Source of the DNA: Ceratothoa steindachneri
Taxonomy: Eukaryota; Arthropoda; Malacostraca; Isopoda; Cymothoidae
NCBI GenBank assembly: GCA_963969495.1
Contig: OZ018317.1
Location: forward strand, 34,074,226-34,138,225
DNA length: 64,000 nt
Direction: 5' to 3'
Part shown: in pieces, positions 46,790 to 59,214 of the stretch
How positions within the stretch are numbered: the stretch's first letter is position 1
Layout: every line of letters begins with the position of its first letter
Translations under genes and position numbers: made by a program
The notes under the pieces: model-generated
Databases searched by the model: none
What the model saw: only the letters and a program-made list of their open reading frames with translations
What the model was told of the DNA's origin: nothing

Positions 46790-47285
46790 TCTGAACTCGA
46801 GGAACAAATTGGAACCCCTCATGGACGCGAGAAAGAACCTAGCAGGGCTTGAATTTGAGTCACTAAAGGAGACGTGTTAACCCTCACAATTATGGGCTTG
46901 ACTCCCGTGTGGTTACAAACTCGAACCTCTCCTTAACACATATGCGAACTCTTAAGGGAGTAATTAAAACCCATCAGAGCTACAAATGTGAACCCCTCAG
47001 AAGGTTTTGATTTGAAATCACTCAGGGGGCAATAATTTGAAGCGTAAGTGGTAGAGTTTTGAACCATGTAATGACAGAAATTTTAAACCCCTTTGGGGCA
47101 CAAATTAGAGCCCATAGTCGATAAATTTGAACCCGCGTGGGAGAAGTTCTAATCCCCTCATGGGAAGGCTTTGAAACTCAGGCGAGACACGAATTTGAAC
47201 ACTCAAGGGAGGAATATGAAACCCGTCATTAGAAGGGCTTTGGACTCATGAGGGGGCTTCGAATTTGGACCCCATGAGGATGACA
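46790..47285 (+). repeat. Degenerate minisatellite, AATTTGAACCCCTCATGGGG-like units
   Basis: Variants of a roughly 28-36 bp motif with TTTGAACCCCTCA...GGGG recur about fifteen times with strong divergence. The pattern is recognisable by eye but has no fixed period. Confidence 0.7.
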
Positions 47286-47344
47286 TCCACACATTATAAT
47301 TTTAAAGAAGACGACGAGGGAGCTTTAGTAGCTAATCATGGCTC

Positions 47345-47800
47345 AATAAATGGCCCAAGCCCAGACAAACATAGCCGTCTCTCCGGGTCCGTTGACATCA
47401 CTTAAAATGGCTTCCACCCATACAAACATAGCCGGTCCTCCAGACAAAATGACCTCACTTAAGAAGGCTGCAGCCCATACAAACAAGTCGGCCCTCCATG
47501 CAGTGACGTCAGTTAAGATGGCCCCCGCCATACAAACATAGCCCGCCCTCCAGGCAAAGTGACGTCAGTTAAGATGGCCCCCGCCATACAAACATAGCCC
47601 GCCCTCCAGGCAAAGTGACGTCACTTAAGATGGCCCCCGCCCTTACAAACAAGACCGGCTCTCTAGGTCTATAGACGTCAATTAAAATGACCCCTACCTA
47701 AACAAAGGTAGCCGAACCTCCAGGGCCATTGATGTTAACACCCGCCCCCCCTTCCAGCCCACACGAAAGCAGCCGGCCATCTCGGTGCCCTGATGTCACC
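47345..47800 (+). repeat. 57-bp minisatellite with CRE-like TGACGTCA sites
   Basis: About eight units contain CCATACAAACATAGCC, CCTCCAGGCAAAGTGACGTC and ACTTAAGATGGCCCC. The inner units are nearly identical and contain the perfect CREB/ATF palindrome TGACGTCA (about 47504, 47561, 47618); outer units carry variants (GACATCA, GACCTCA, GATGTCA). Confidence 0.9.
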
Positions 47801-48129
47801 TCAAGTGTCATCCGATCATCCACACCCATTGACTCCACTCTTTAAATGGAGGCACATCCTTTCCATTGTATAGGCGCGTGCGCTCATACAACGGGGGGGG
47901 GGGGAGCACGATTAAAAAAAATAGGGGGAATATTGAGCAAGAGGTGGGGGTTGCAAAAAGAAAAAAAAAGAACGACGAATAAATTAAAAGTGACGGGGGT
48001 GATGTCTTTTTGACGTCAATTGGCGGGTTACTCAATTTGGTCTTCGTTCACGATTGACAACCGAGTTGGGTATGTGAGGAATCGGAGAGGGCGGGGGGGG
48101 GGGGATAGGGGGCACGTAGGGTGATGATA

Positions 48130-48620
48130 GTGTCCGATGTAGAGTTGGATTAAAGGACTGGATTTGATAATCGGATAGGATCAAATCGGTTGGATTGACT
48201 TCATGGGGAATATGAATATGGAAAAAATCCAGTTGGAGTGACTTCAGGGGAATATGATTAGGGGAAAATTTCGGTTGGATTGACTTCAAGGGAATATCAT
48301 TAGGGGAAAAATCCGGTTGAATCGACTTCAGGGGAACATGGTTAGGGAAAAAATCCGGTTGGATCGACTTCAGGGGAATGTGAATAGGGAAAAGTCCATT
48401 TGGACTGACTTCAGGGAAATGTGAATAGGGAAAAACCGGTTGGAGTGACTTCAGGGGAATATGATTAGAGGAAAAATCCGGTTGGATTGACTTCAGGGGA
48501 ATGTGAATAGGGAAAAATCAAGTCGGAATGGCTTCAAGGGGATATAATTAGGGAAAAAATCCTGTTGGATTGACTTCATGGGTATATGAATAGGGAAAGA
48601 TCCGGTTGGACGTTTTGTAT
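48130..48620 (+). repeat. About 42-bp minisatellite, around ten units
   Basis: Units approximate GGTTGGATTGACTTCAGGGG followed by AATATGATTAGGGGAAAAATCC. Lengths vary slightly. The preceding 47800-48130 holds G-runs at 47889-47901 and 48092-48105. Confidence 0.88.
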
Positions 48621-49162
48621 TACGTCCGATACCCAACGACTTCAATTCTGGTCTTGTCGAGTTTCAACGCAGTATATTAAATTCTTTTATTCGGAGACTA
48701 GTCTCAAGGGGTTCTCGTCTCCTCTTGGAGTAAAGGCGGGAACCAAAACATCTTGAGTCTCTAAATTAAGTCTCGTGGTTTTGACCCACATACCCATTCA
48801 TCTTTGTGGTTGGAGTAAACAGGATTACAACATAGTTATGGTTCAATAGGATACTGCCGATCTACAGCTCCTCCTTGGTCTTAACCATAGGACAATACTA
48901 ACCTAACCTAATATATTTAGTAGAAAAAATTACATTTAAAAAATCCTGGCCATTTAACTACTGCGAGTTAAGTCTGCGGCCAAATCCTTGTTCTAAAAGA
49001 CATATTTGACGCGAGACATTTGCTGTTACATTTTTGACCATCCACCCTCGTCGTATGATCCATATCTCAGTTTGGTGTCAATTGTTCGAAAAATGTTTGT
49101 TAGAAATTAAAATTGCTCGAATCAAAAGTTGGTCGAATGAGTGATTTTTTTCGAATTATACC
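48621..49162. other. No gene seen
   Basis: Balanced to AT-rich sequence with CTAACCTAACCTAAT at about 48898. No gene or element boundary except the hAT terminus that follows. Confidence 0.35.
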
Positions 49163-52100
49163 CAGAAGCGCCGCTTGCCATTAGGCAAGACAGGCAACTG
49201 CTTGGGGCCCCCAGGGCCAACGGCAGTCTAGAGAATAAATTCACTACACAGCAGCAGTGACATGTTGTAATGAGAATTGGCCGGAAGAGGCCCCCTGAGT
49301 CACAATCTCCCCTCCCCCTCCCCTATGTCTCTCTGTCAGAGAGAGGTAGCGTGCAGGCGCGTGCTGCCTCATCATATGTAAGCAAACATGAGTGGCGCTG
49401 CTACAGCATCTCCGACAACATGAAGAGAACCAATCCTTCTGGAAGTGAAAAAAGAAAGATAAAAAGGAGGAAGGAGAAAAGAAAACGAGACAGCGGTGAG
49501 GATAATAAATAACTGTAGTTTTAGATCTGTCTGACTGTGTCTCAAGTACCTGCTATGACTTGTAACTAACTTGTTAATCATGCAAACAACATCAGCATGC
49601 TAGCGTTTTGTAGGGTAAATAAATATGTCGTTTTGAATAGTACTTTTTCTTCTATAAAAGGGGTGTTTAAAATGACCAAACAGCCAAGCTAATAGGATAT
49701 GCTAAATTATTGACTTTTTGCAAGAATGTTACGTTGTTATCCTACCTAAGTAAAGGCAATATAAGTTTCTCTGTGTTGGCACTGTGCAGCCAGTAAGTAG
49801 TAGGCCAGGTCTATGTAAAGGACTGTATATTTAAGTATTTTCCATTTGTCAAGTAAAGTAGGCCTTGTGTTTTATAATAATGGAAAAAAAAAAACATTAT
49901 GAAGTAATGCGATACATTAAACATTTTTTGGTTTAAGGAAAAATAAGTGTAAATAATAGATATTGAATTTTTACTTGCATGAGATGCATTTGTTTTAATA
50001 GTAAGTGCCATAACAGTGTCAGTATGGTTTTATAAAAGATTAATATGTGTATTATCATTTACATATATAACTAAACACTATTATTTCATTTTTTCCTTTG
50101 CTCAGGATCACTACGAACGTTTCTTGCACCTTAAAGTGTTACAGCACCTTCACCAAATCCTGAACATGCAACTTGTAAGTAAATGATTCTCACTTTCACT
50201 ATTTTTTTAAATTTAAAGATGTCTTTTGACATTATTTGCCATGTTTTGTTCATGTTTATCTTTAGCTACCTGAACTACAGCCTCCAGTACTGCTACCTCC
50301 AACGCTAAAGCCTCAAGCACAAGTATATCCTTCAGTGAGCAGTCAGCTTCAACCAGCGCTGCAATAAAAGCCATTCCTTCTGCTGACTTTGTTGACCAGG
50401 AGGAGAGGACACCACTACAAGGGCCCAATCCAGGTATGATATCTTACGTAGGTGTTTAAATGTTTACTTGCAATTTTACCACAGACACTGTGGCCCTTTT
50501 TGTAATAATTTTGTGTTTTTTTATATTTATTTTAGCTCAGGCAGCATCCACTGAAGAAAAATCACATCATGAAGCTACAACTACAAGACTAATACCCGAT
50601 GATCCTGCAGAATGGCCTCATGTTCTCAGCAATACTGAAAGGTGTTCACTGGTAACAAAAGGACCTGTTCAGGTTAAAGATGTTGTCTTTCCACAAAACA
50701 ATGACAAAGTTCCACGCAGATTTACAAAGGACAATTATCATATGGTAATGAAAAATGGGGAAAAAATACAGCGAACATGGCTAATATATTCAGCATCTAC
50801 AGACTCAGTGTTTTGCTATGCTTGTAAACTATTTGGTAAACAGGACAATGCTGCACTCACAAAAGGGTGTTTTAGAAACTGGAAAAACCTTGCAGGGCAT
50901 CTAAAAGATCACAAGTATTCAAAAACACACATTATTAATATTAAAAGTTGGCATGACCTTCAGATGCGGCTAATAACAAAAACGGCTCTTGATCAAATTA
51001 ATGAAGATTTATTATACCTTGAGGAGCAGCACTGGAAAGCAGTAATTCACAGGGCGATTGCTGTAATATGCCACATTGCAGAAAGAAACCAAGCAGTTAG
51101 AGGACATAAAAATGTCTTATTTGATCCCCACAATGGAATTTTTTTGTCACAAGTGGAATTGATCCAGTTATGAATGAGCATTTGAGGAGAATTCAGCAGA
51201 AAGAAACAAAGGTACACTGTCTTAGTCCACAGATTCAAAATGAAATCATTGAATTGGTTGTAGGCAAAATAGTAGCAGAAATAGTTAAAGGGTGCAAAAA
51301 GCCAAATACTTATCAATCATCATGGACTGCATCCCTGACACAAGCCACACCGAACAACTTTCCATTGTGTTAAGAATTGTAAACTGTGAGCCATTAGAGG
51401 GTATGTCAATCACTGAACATTTCATAGGGTTTGTGGATGTAAAGGACACAACTGGAAGGAGTCTATGTGAGACACTACTGGAGAGGCTGTCTGACTAAAA
51501 CTTAAACCTTGCAGACTGCCGTGGTCAGTCCTATGACAATGGCAGCAACATGATGGGGCAAAAGCAAGGTGTTCAAGCAAGAATCCTCCATCTCAATGAA
51601 AAGGCACGATGAGTTCCATGCAGCAGTCATACACTGAATTTGGTTGTAGCTGATGCGGCCAAATTTTCTGTGACATCCATCTCCTTTTTTGGTGTCCTGC
51701 AGAGGCGAAACAACTTTCTCAGCTCTTCTGTTCAACACTGGGCTGTTTTACAGCAACATGTAAACACTTAACAGTAAAATCTTTGTATGTGACCAGATGG
51801 AAGGCCAGGATTGACAGCGTGAAGGTAGTTCGCTAAAATCTACCAGAAATAATTTAGACACTGTCTGCTCTATAAAATGCCTCGATACAGAAAAAGGATG
51901 CTGAGACAATGTCAGCAGCAACCAGCATAAAGAAAGAACTAATGACTTGGCGTTTCCTGCTGTGCACAAATATCTGGTATAATGTACTTTATCAGGTTAA
52001 TCATGTTAGCAAGCTTTTGCAGAGCCCCACTGGTTCTCTTGAACTCCTGCAAAGAGAAACATGTGCAGTCCGACAATACCTGGAACAGTTCAGGCAAAAT

Positions 52101-52800
52101 GGGCTAGCTGATGCCAAAACAGAGGCTAGAGAAATAGCTGAAGCTTTAGGCATTGATATGACATTTCCAGCAAAAAGGCAAAGTAAAACAACCCGGCAGT
52201 TCCTGTATGAAAGCAGAGGAAAGTCAGAATACTCCAGAAGAAATTTCAATAGAGATGAATTTTTCCTCCCCCTGGTGGACATAGCCCTGACCAACCTAAA
52301 TGGCAGGTTTTCCAGACTTGAAGATGTTTATAACCTTTATCGTTTCCCTTTTTCAAAGGAAGAAATGTATGCAACAATTCCAAATGACACTCTTAAAGAA
52401 AAGTGTAAAAAAAACTTGAAAAAGCACTCCACGACATATATAGATTCTGAGGATTTGGTATTGGAGGTCAGGGCTGCATACCATGCATTTCCTGATCATG
52501 TATCTACTCAAGAGAAATGCTCAACTTTATGCAAACCTTAGCATTCATTGCCTTTTGACTTTAACTGACAATGCCAATCACTGTTGCCTCTGGGGAGAGA
52601 AGCTTCTCAGCCCTCAAGTTGATAAAAACTTACCTCAGGTCCACTATGTCCCAAGAGAGGCTTTCGGGACTTGCTTTAATTAAAAAAAAAACACAAGATG
52701 AGAAGATCTTTGAATTTGGAAGACATGATCACCGCTTTTGCACAAGCCAAGTCTCGAAAGCACCACTGGTAGGGCTAATTTTCATAGTTTGAACATGGGA
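49163..52800 (+). mobile_element. ZMYM1-type hAT transposon, decayed
   Basis: A probable left terminus (CAGAAGCGCCGCTTGCCATT, then AGGCAAGACAGGCAACTG and CTTGGGGCCCCC) resembles hAT ends in which the same GGCAACTGC-TGGGGCCCC block recurs. A multi-exon transposase gene follows. The right terminus and 8-bp duplication could not be found before the (TA)n tract at 53182, so the right boundary is approximate. Confidence 0.7.
49420..52790 (+). pseudogene. hAT transposase (ZMYM1-like), intron-containing pseudogene
   Basis: Exon 1 (49420-49495) encodes MKRTNPSGSEKRKIKRRKEK. Exon 2 (50106-50174) has GSLRTFLAP, then a stop, then SVTAPSPNPEHAT. Exon 3 (50266-50433) is a Ser/Thr-rich linker with one stop. 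Exon 4 starts at 50536 with AQAASTEEK. The three inferred introns (610, 91 and 102 bp) have GT...AG ends, and the frame is kept across all of them. Exon 4 carries the zinc-finger region (YSASTDSVFCYACKLFGK), YLSIIMDCIPDTSHTEQLSI with a catalytic Asp, GQSYDNGSNM with a second Asp, a long open segment at 51909-52541, and the C-terminal LPITVASGERSFSALKLI dimerisation block (52571-52790). Frameshifts near 51160 and 51300 and stops near 51498 and 51610-51900 inactivate it. Confidence 0.82.
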
Positions 52801-53178
52801 GCAAAATTCAGTGTGTTTTATTTTTGTGTGTGTTTATTACTTGATAATGTCATTTTAAATGCACATATATAATGTTTAATTTGTATTTCTTTAATATAAA
52901 AAGCTAATGTGCACGTTTGATTATAGTTTGTTCCAACTGTAGGAATTGCACTGTGAACCTGTGTACATTTTTTGTTAATACCTTTTATTTATTGACCAGG
53001 TATGTAAGAGTATGCAGGTGAGGGGATAGAAAGGGTGTGTGGATAGACAGCGGAAAGTAGACCAGTGGTGAAAAGAGAAAGAAGTGTGGTAGGGTGCAAA
53101 GTGATGCTAGAGCCTGGTGATCAGGCCTATCGCTTTCAAATTTTTATGTTTTGTAGTTCCGTTGTTGTTTATCATTTT

Positions 53179-53334
<156 letters not shown>

Positions 53335-53639
53335 ATATAATATATATAATTTGGCGTTCAAGCCATTTGTCTTCATATTGCTAATGTATTTGGTTATGCT
53401 GTGCGCGTCTGCTGTTGTTTTGGCAAGTCGTTAATTATAACTTACTGTTTGTTTTAGTGTCTTTGTTTTTTTCGTAAATTTGTAGTGTGTGTAGTTTGTG
53501 TATTTTGTTTCTTCTTTGTAGTCTTGATTGGTGTGTTTCATCTTCTTGTGTAGTTTTCCTTCTTCGGTAGTTTTGTCTTAATCGATGGGTTTTGTCGATA
53601 TCGGGGAATTTTTGTCAAAATCGGTTTGGTTAATTCGTC

Positions 53640-54290
53640 TTGGTTTGGGGCAAAATCAACTCATCTTGCGTAGAACGGCACTTCTGCTCCGCCAGCTAAA
53701 ATCCCAGCGGAGCTTGGAAATCTGGCGCGACATACTGCTCTTCTATTCTGGTCAATCATTTGTACGATTTCATCGTCCAACTCTCGATTGACCTTTTCTA
53801 GCATATTCCTTGTCCGTTCTTCGATGACAACGTTAATGGGGGTTAACCCCGCCTCCCGGTGCAGGTCTTCCTGTGATCTTCTTTCCCTTCTGCGTGTACC
53901 TGTAATTAGGTACGCGCATTTGTTCTGCACCACTTGTAGTCTCCTCTTGTGTCTTTGAGACACACGAGAGGGCGGAAGCGGGGTATAGCAACGTCGATCT
54001 TACTAGTGCAGTATAGATCTTCTTTTTGTTGCTTTGACGAAGATTTCTGAACCTATACAGAGTCTTGACTGCAGCAGTGGCCTTGGTGATTCGTTCTTGG
54101 ACGTGCTTTGTGTACCCGGTTGAGGTGATCTTCATGCCGAGTACATTGCATTCATTGGTGTAGGGATATCGTCTATCCCCCACCCTGACGTCATTAAGTC
54201 GTCTCCTGCCTATGGGGACTACTTTGAACTTATCCTGGTTGGTGCGGATTTTATTTATTATTGTGGTTTGTATTGACTGTTTTGTTTTAG
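53640..54290 (-). pseudogene. LINE reverse transcriptase C-terminal relic (Jockey/I-like)
   Basis: On the minus strand two frames join to give NECNVLGMKITSTGYTKHVQ, then AAVKTLYRFRNLRQSN and IYTALVRSTLLYPASALSCV. After a frame change, RRLQVVQNKCAYLITGTRRR and EAGLTPINVVIEERT follow. This is the post-catalytic thumb region shared by Jockey- and I-type LINEs (the LQ-VQNKALR motif). The 5' part, including the catalytic loop, is missing. It lies between two (TA)n tracts (53182-53328 and 54361-54415). Confidence 0.8.
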
Positions 54291-54357
54291 TGAATTTTTA
54301 ATTGTATTGTATTTTTATTGCACATAATATTTACGCAGATGTGCACTTTAAAATTAA

Positions 54358-54360
<3 letters not shown>

Positions 54361-54415
<55 letters not shown>
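54361..54415. repeat. (TA)n microsatellite
   Basis: A TA run of 55 bp on the 5' side of the LINE relic. Confidence 0.97.
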
Positions 54416-54418
<3 letters not shown>

Positions 54419-54609
54419 TCTGTGGCGAATTCTATTCAAACCTTTCCCCGCCACTTGTTGCTTGGAGTCCCAGGAGACCCTTGCAACGCTACTGATTATA
54501 CCTAAAAATAAATAGCGATTTGAAAATCAGAAAATTTTAATAAATTTCTAAATTTCTTTATTGGAATGAAACTATTTGAAAAGCATAGAATACAGGGTGT
54601 TTTTTTGTT

Positions 54610-54708
54610 TTTTATTTGATGAGCCCGTCTGGATGGAGACTGCCTACTAGAGTAAAATTGGCCGTAATCACGTTACAGCCTAATAATACTAGGCTAGATT
54701 AAAAAAAA
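54610..54708 (+). repeat. SINE-like dispersed repeat, copy 2, with A-tail
   Basis: GAGCCCGTCTGG, then GACTGCCTACTAGAG, then ACAGCCTAATAATACTAGGC aligns with 29308-29375. It ends in an A13 run (54701-54713), consistent with a retroposed short element. Confidence 0.65.
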
Positions 54709-54799
54709 AAAAACTTGCAAAAACCAAAGGCAAACAAACAAGCAGAAACAAAATAAAAGAAGCGCTTTGAGCTCATTTTTAGGAATGTAGAAAAAGACG

Positions 54800-55870
54800 C
54801 ACCAGAGAAAATGTGTATTTAAATGAAAATTGGTACGAATAATCAATTTCTGATATAGTCTTTGTTAGAGCGGACTTGAAAGATTGAATGGTGTTATGGG
54901 AGTGTTGATTGACCTTTCTCGACGACGTCCCATATGTAATAGTCCAGTGAAATGAGGTCGGGTGAGCTAGAAGGACATATCTCTGGGGAGAACATGGTCG
55001 TGGAAATTGTCACGGATCCAAGCTTGGGTTGTTTTAACCTTATGGGATGGTACAGAGTCCTGTTGGAAGATGTTAGGTTTTCCGTTGCGTACTCTGTCCA
55101 TCCACGACCTCATAGCCTTCTCCAAAACCTCTGTGTAGGCAGCAGCATTGAGTCAAGTCATGTGGAAAAAAGAGGGTGGTGCTGGGGAGGGGGGATGACA
55201 TCTCCCTCACTGCTAACGACTCCCAGAATCATCACAGTTGCTGGGAACTTGGTATACATTACAGATGAAACCTCGCTTGGCACTCTGCACAACCATGGGT
55301 TTACCTTTTGATCCTGGTTTAAGTTTTTCTCGTCAGAGAAAACCAAAGCATTCCAAGTTCTTGAGGTTTCAACATGGAGAGCAAGCGCTCGGCACGGATC
55401 GAGCGATTCTCTTTCGTCTTACCTGATAAGAACTGACCTCTTCGCGTCAGATAAGACTTGTAACGGATATCTCTATGCACAACTCTTTTGAAGGTGCATT
55501 CTGAAACCTTGAAGTCCTTTGCAAGGGCTCTCATAGACTTTCCGGGGGTTTCTTTAATTTTACCTGTACTTTCTGCACAAATTATTTCGTTTGGATGGTA
55601 TTAAAAGCGATTTGCGTGTGTTGGATTCATATCAACAGTTCCAGGTTTTTTCTAACTTTGGCAACGAAGGATCGGACAACTTTCAGAAAGCAAGCAATCT
55701 CTGTATCATTATGTTGAGCTTTTATGGAAACGATTACAGCGTGCCTTTTCTTTTGCTTCGCCACTTTAATGTCATTCATTATTAATCCGAAAAAGAAATG
55801 TAAAATATGAATTATAAGAAAGTTAAAGCTATTCATATGGTGTCCTCAAAATGCTGACGCACTCTGTATA
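54800..55870 (-). pseudogene. Tc1/mariner-superfamily transposase relic, DD37D-like (copy 1)
   Basis: The minus strand starts near 55790 with a helix-turn-helix region (AKQKKRHAVIVSIKAQHNDT, then EIACFLKVVRSFVAKV). A second HTH-like part reads MRALAKDFKVSECTFKRVVH, and the core has LWFSDEKNLNQDQK with the first Asp and then FQQDSVPSH with the second (about 55065). A decayed DLISLDYYIW-like segment near 54930 holds the third. The right end TACAGAGTGCGTCAGC (about 55871-55856 on the minus strand) is a plausible TIR; AATACAGGGTG at 54590 may be its partner. The family matches the copy at 61.5 kb, where the D-37-D spacing can be counted. Confidence 0.75.
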
Positions 55871-56039
55871 GGTAATGTGATGAGAGAAAAACCTAACCTA
55901 ATTCGGTTCTTTTTATGGGACGCAGAAGGTATATATTTTAAATTGAAATAAAAAAATATTTGTATGAGTGCATCTGACAACTACTTTTTAAGGTTGCATA
56001 CAAACTAAAATTTGATTTTAATTTTCGGATTTTCGAAAA

Positions 56040-56395
56040 ATGGCTCATTCGAACAATTGTATTTTCAAAAATTGCAATCCAGAACAATTATTTTTCGAAT
56101 AAATGTATTTCCGGTTAATTGAATTTTTTAACAATTTCTATGTCAAACAATTGTATTTTCGAACAATTGTATTTCCGATCTTGTTTTTCGAACAATTATA
56201 TTGTGAACAATTGGATTTTTGATCTATTGTTTTTCGAACAATTGTATTTTGATCTATTGTTTTTCGAACAATTTCTATTTCGGACAATCGTATTTTCGAA
56301 CAATTATATTTTCAAACAATTGTATTTTTGATCTATTGTTTTTCGAAAAAAATGTATTTTCGAACGATTACATTTTCAAATAATCGTCTACGAAT
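56040..56395 (+). repeat. Short tandem repeat with TTCGAACAATTGTATTT units
   Basis: A unit of about 17-18 bp, TTTTCGAACAATTGTA, with variants such as TTTTTGATCTATTGTTTTTC, recurs about eighteen times. CAATTG and TTCGAA palindromes are frequent. Confidence 0.88.
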
Positions 56396-56399
56396 AACT

Positions 56400-57215
56400 A
56401 ACCGCAAGCGCATATCTCAGTGTGGCTAAATTAACGTGAGATTCGCGGCCATATCAAATTAATAGCAATTTTGTGGCAATTGGAAAGTGTGGGCAATTTA
56501 TTTTGGCTGATACTATTTTCTCGCGTTCGGAATTTCACGGGACTGAGCTGCACCCAGATCAATGGTGCCCCTGATAGAAGGCGCCCGTCAAAAGCACTGT
56601 TTCGCGGAAATTTTAATGGCCAAAACCGGATTTAGGGTGGCGCTTGTATGGTCACCATGGCAACGGAGACTGCTCAATTGCGTGAGACCGAGACTGCAAA
56701 TTAACCGCCAAAAACTCCCCCAACCATTCAGAGGGCTTTCGCCACTATCCCTGAGGCCTGTTTAAGAAAAAAAAAAACAACATAAGCAGTCGGAATCTCC
56801 TTTCTTATTCCTGCGGGTATTTTACACTGTTATATATGTTTTATCTCCCTGAATGAGTAAGAAAAATACATGACGTTTGCTGCTCGTCGTAGAGGACGAG
56901 TAAATATGTTTGTGAATTGGTTAATAAGTTAAATGGGCGGAGACGAAAGGGGACGAGAAACCCTTCCATTTATAATAAGCCTATGAGCGATTTCAGGCTA
57001 CGTTAGGTCGGGTCGGTGATTCGCCAGCTTAAATTCCATCTTCTTTTTCATCCTGCGGCATTGATGTACGCCAACCTCTGTGTTCGGGCATGTAGGTTAT
57101 TGATAGTACTATCAGTGACCCAGCAAGAGGCGGGGGAGAGGGGTGATTCATGGTGGAGGTTGGGCATAATGAGGGGTCTGTGAGGCTTGTTTGCCCCCAA
57201 GAAAGCTTGGAGAAC
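56400..57215. other. No gene seen
   Basis: Mixed sequence, with a 67-codon plus frame at 56562 that has no recognisable feature. No mobile-element ends found. Confidence 0.35.
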
Positions 57216-57720
57216 TGATCTCAGAGAGAAGCAAAAGGAAAAACAAAGAAACGAAAAAAACATTGAAACAACAGAAAAGGCAAAGAAAAATAAGGGAAAC
57301 ATAGACAACAGGAAACAACAACAACAAAGAAACAAAAGAAAACAGAAAACGAACGAAAAAATAGAGAAATAGCATAAAATTCAAAGAAACAAAAGGAAAC
57401 TAAAGAACAAGCAGATAAACAAAAAGAATGAAAATATAAACAACAGAAAGGCAAAATTTAAAAAAAGAAAGAAAAAGAACAAAATTAAACAGAAAGAAAC
57501 AAAAACAATGAAACGAAAAGACAAAGAAACAAAAGGAAATCAAATAAAAACCGAAAGAAAAACAAAATAAAATAAAACAAAGAAACCAAAAGAAACGCCA
57601 GAAAAACAACAAAAAAGAAAAATAAACGAAAGAAAACAAAGAAATAAAAGATAAATAAACATCAGAAAGGTAAAATGAAACGAAAGAAACGAAGAAAAAA
57701 CGACGAAAAATAGTTATTCC
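57216..57720 (+). repeat. A-rich GAAACAAAAGG low-complexity tract
   Basis: About 500 bp in which AAAGAAACAAAAG-like words dominate and T is rare on the plus strand. Long frames on either strand (Lys/Asn-rich or Phe/Ser-rich) are composition artefacts. Confidence 0.85.
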
Positions 57721-59210
57721 CTAGAAATTAAAGCTCAAACGAACGAGGGCATCTCCCGCAGCTCTCCAGAAACGACACAATTATGTAAGGCAAAGCACGT
57801 CTCAGACACTGAGGACTGAAGGGCACGCAATGAGCGTAAATGAGGGAAAATAATAAAAGTCTAAATAAAAAAATGACTATATAAGAATCGCAGATGATTT
57901 CTGGCACCCAAACAACCAAATGCCTAGGATAGGTGTGGCAAACTTCTTAATGAAGTTTTTGTTAGTTTTTACTTTATAAATAATTATAAATAATTAATTG
58001 TGTTCAATAACACAATTTAAAATTATTCCCCCTTTAAGAAAATGATGACTGAGAACGAAAAATGACTGGGTGGGAAAACACACACAGCTGTAAATTAATT
58101 CCCAAAGTATCAATTTAGCTAAAAATGGGTAAATGTTTTTAAAGTTAATGTTATTTTAAATCTTGAAAAAAAAGGATAGCTAATTATTTTAATATTTATA
58201 CATTAGAATCGTAATAAAATATTAACTTTTCAAAGTAAAAATATTTATTTAAAAAACAAACAATAATATTGCTACTGTGTAACTTGCAATTTAATATTTC
58301 TGCTTCCAAAATTAGTCGTCCATTATCTAAATGAAACCACCTTATTATAACTCAGTAGTTTTGCCGTCTGAACGAAACGTTATGGGAATCAGAAAGTCCA
58401 TAGATACAAATAATTTATAGCTGCTCGGAAAATTAATTGATAGAAACTTTGGTAAAAAAAAAAAAATAAAAAAATTGCCAAACAGTGCAGAAATAACTTT
58501 CGAAATTCAAAAGATTTAAGGAAACTGAAAATGACTAGTATTTTCATATAAATAAAAAGTTCGATAGGTCCTAAAAAAATTGGGGGTGCCCAGTAGACCC
58601 CGAGGTCATTCATGACCTAGGAACTAATGAGAGCACCTTTCAAACTACCTCGATAGGATCAGATAAACCCCAAAGGACTCAAACTAGGACGTCATACAGT
58701 AGCTGGATAACCCAAATTGGATGAAGCCAGTTAATGGGAAGCACAAACAAGCGCCAATTGGCATGCAAATGAGACCAAGGAAGCACAGAACGACGAAACA
58801 GAACGCCAAACAATGTGGAATAGGGTTCATTTGGCCCCGATTAATGCCTGTTATTAAATGGAAGCAAATTTGCTTCGTCGCTGCCACGAGCGTCCAAACG
58901 TCGTTTAAGCCAGGCTCGGGTTGGGACGCGAACGTCTGTCATAAACGGCAGCCAAATGAATAATTAGGGCTAGAGGGCCATCTGGAGGTGGGAGCGGGGT
59001 GAGGAAATGAAGGGGGATTTAGGAAAAATGGGTTAATGATGAGCGGTTATCCGAAGCTTGACAATACTGAGGGAAAGAATTGAAAATAGACACCTCTAGA
59101 GGATTGCCGTCGGCTTGAATTTAGCGAAGGTGCGAATTTGAAGCAAATGGCGAAGGCAGCGACTGGTAATATCTTCCTCATTAATGGCCAAAGACGGTGA
59201 AATCATCTGC
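57721..59210. other. No gene seen
   Basis: AT-rich to 58570, then more balanced. No coding or repeat signal strong enough to call. Confidence 0.35.
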
Positions 59211-59214
59211 CATG

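Noticed and set aside
57048..57639. Phe/Ser-rich membrane-like proteins on the minus strand
   Set aside because: They are artefacts of an A-rich low-complexity tract.
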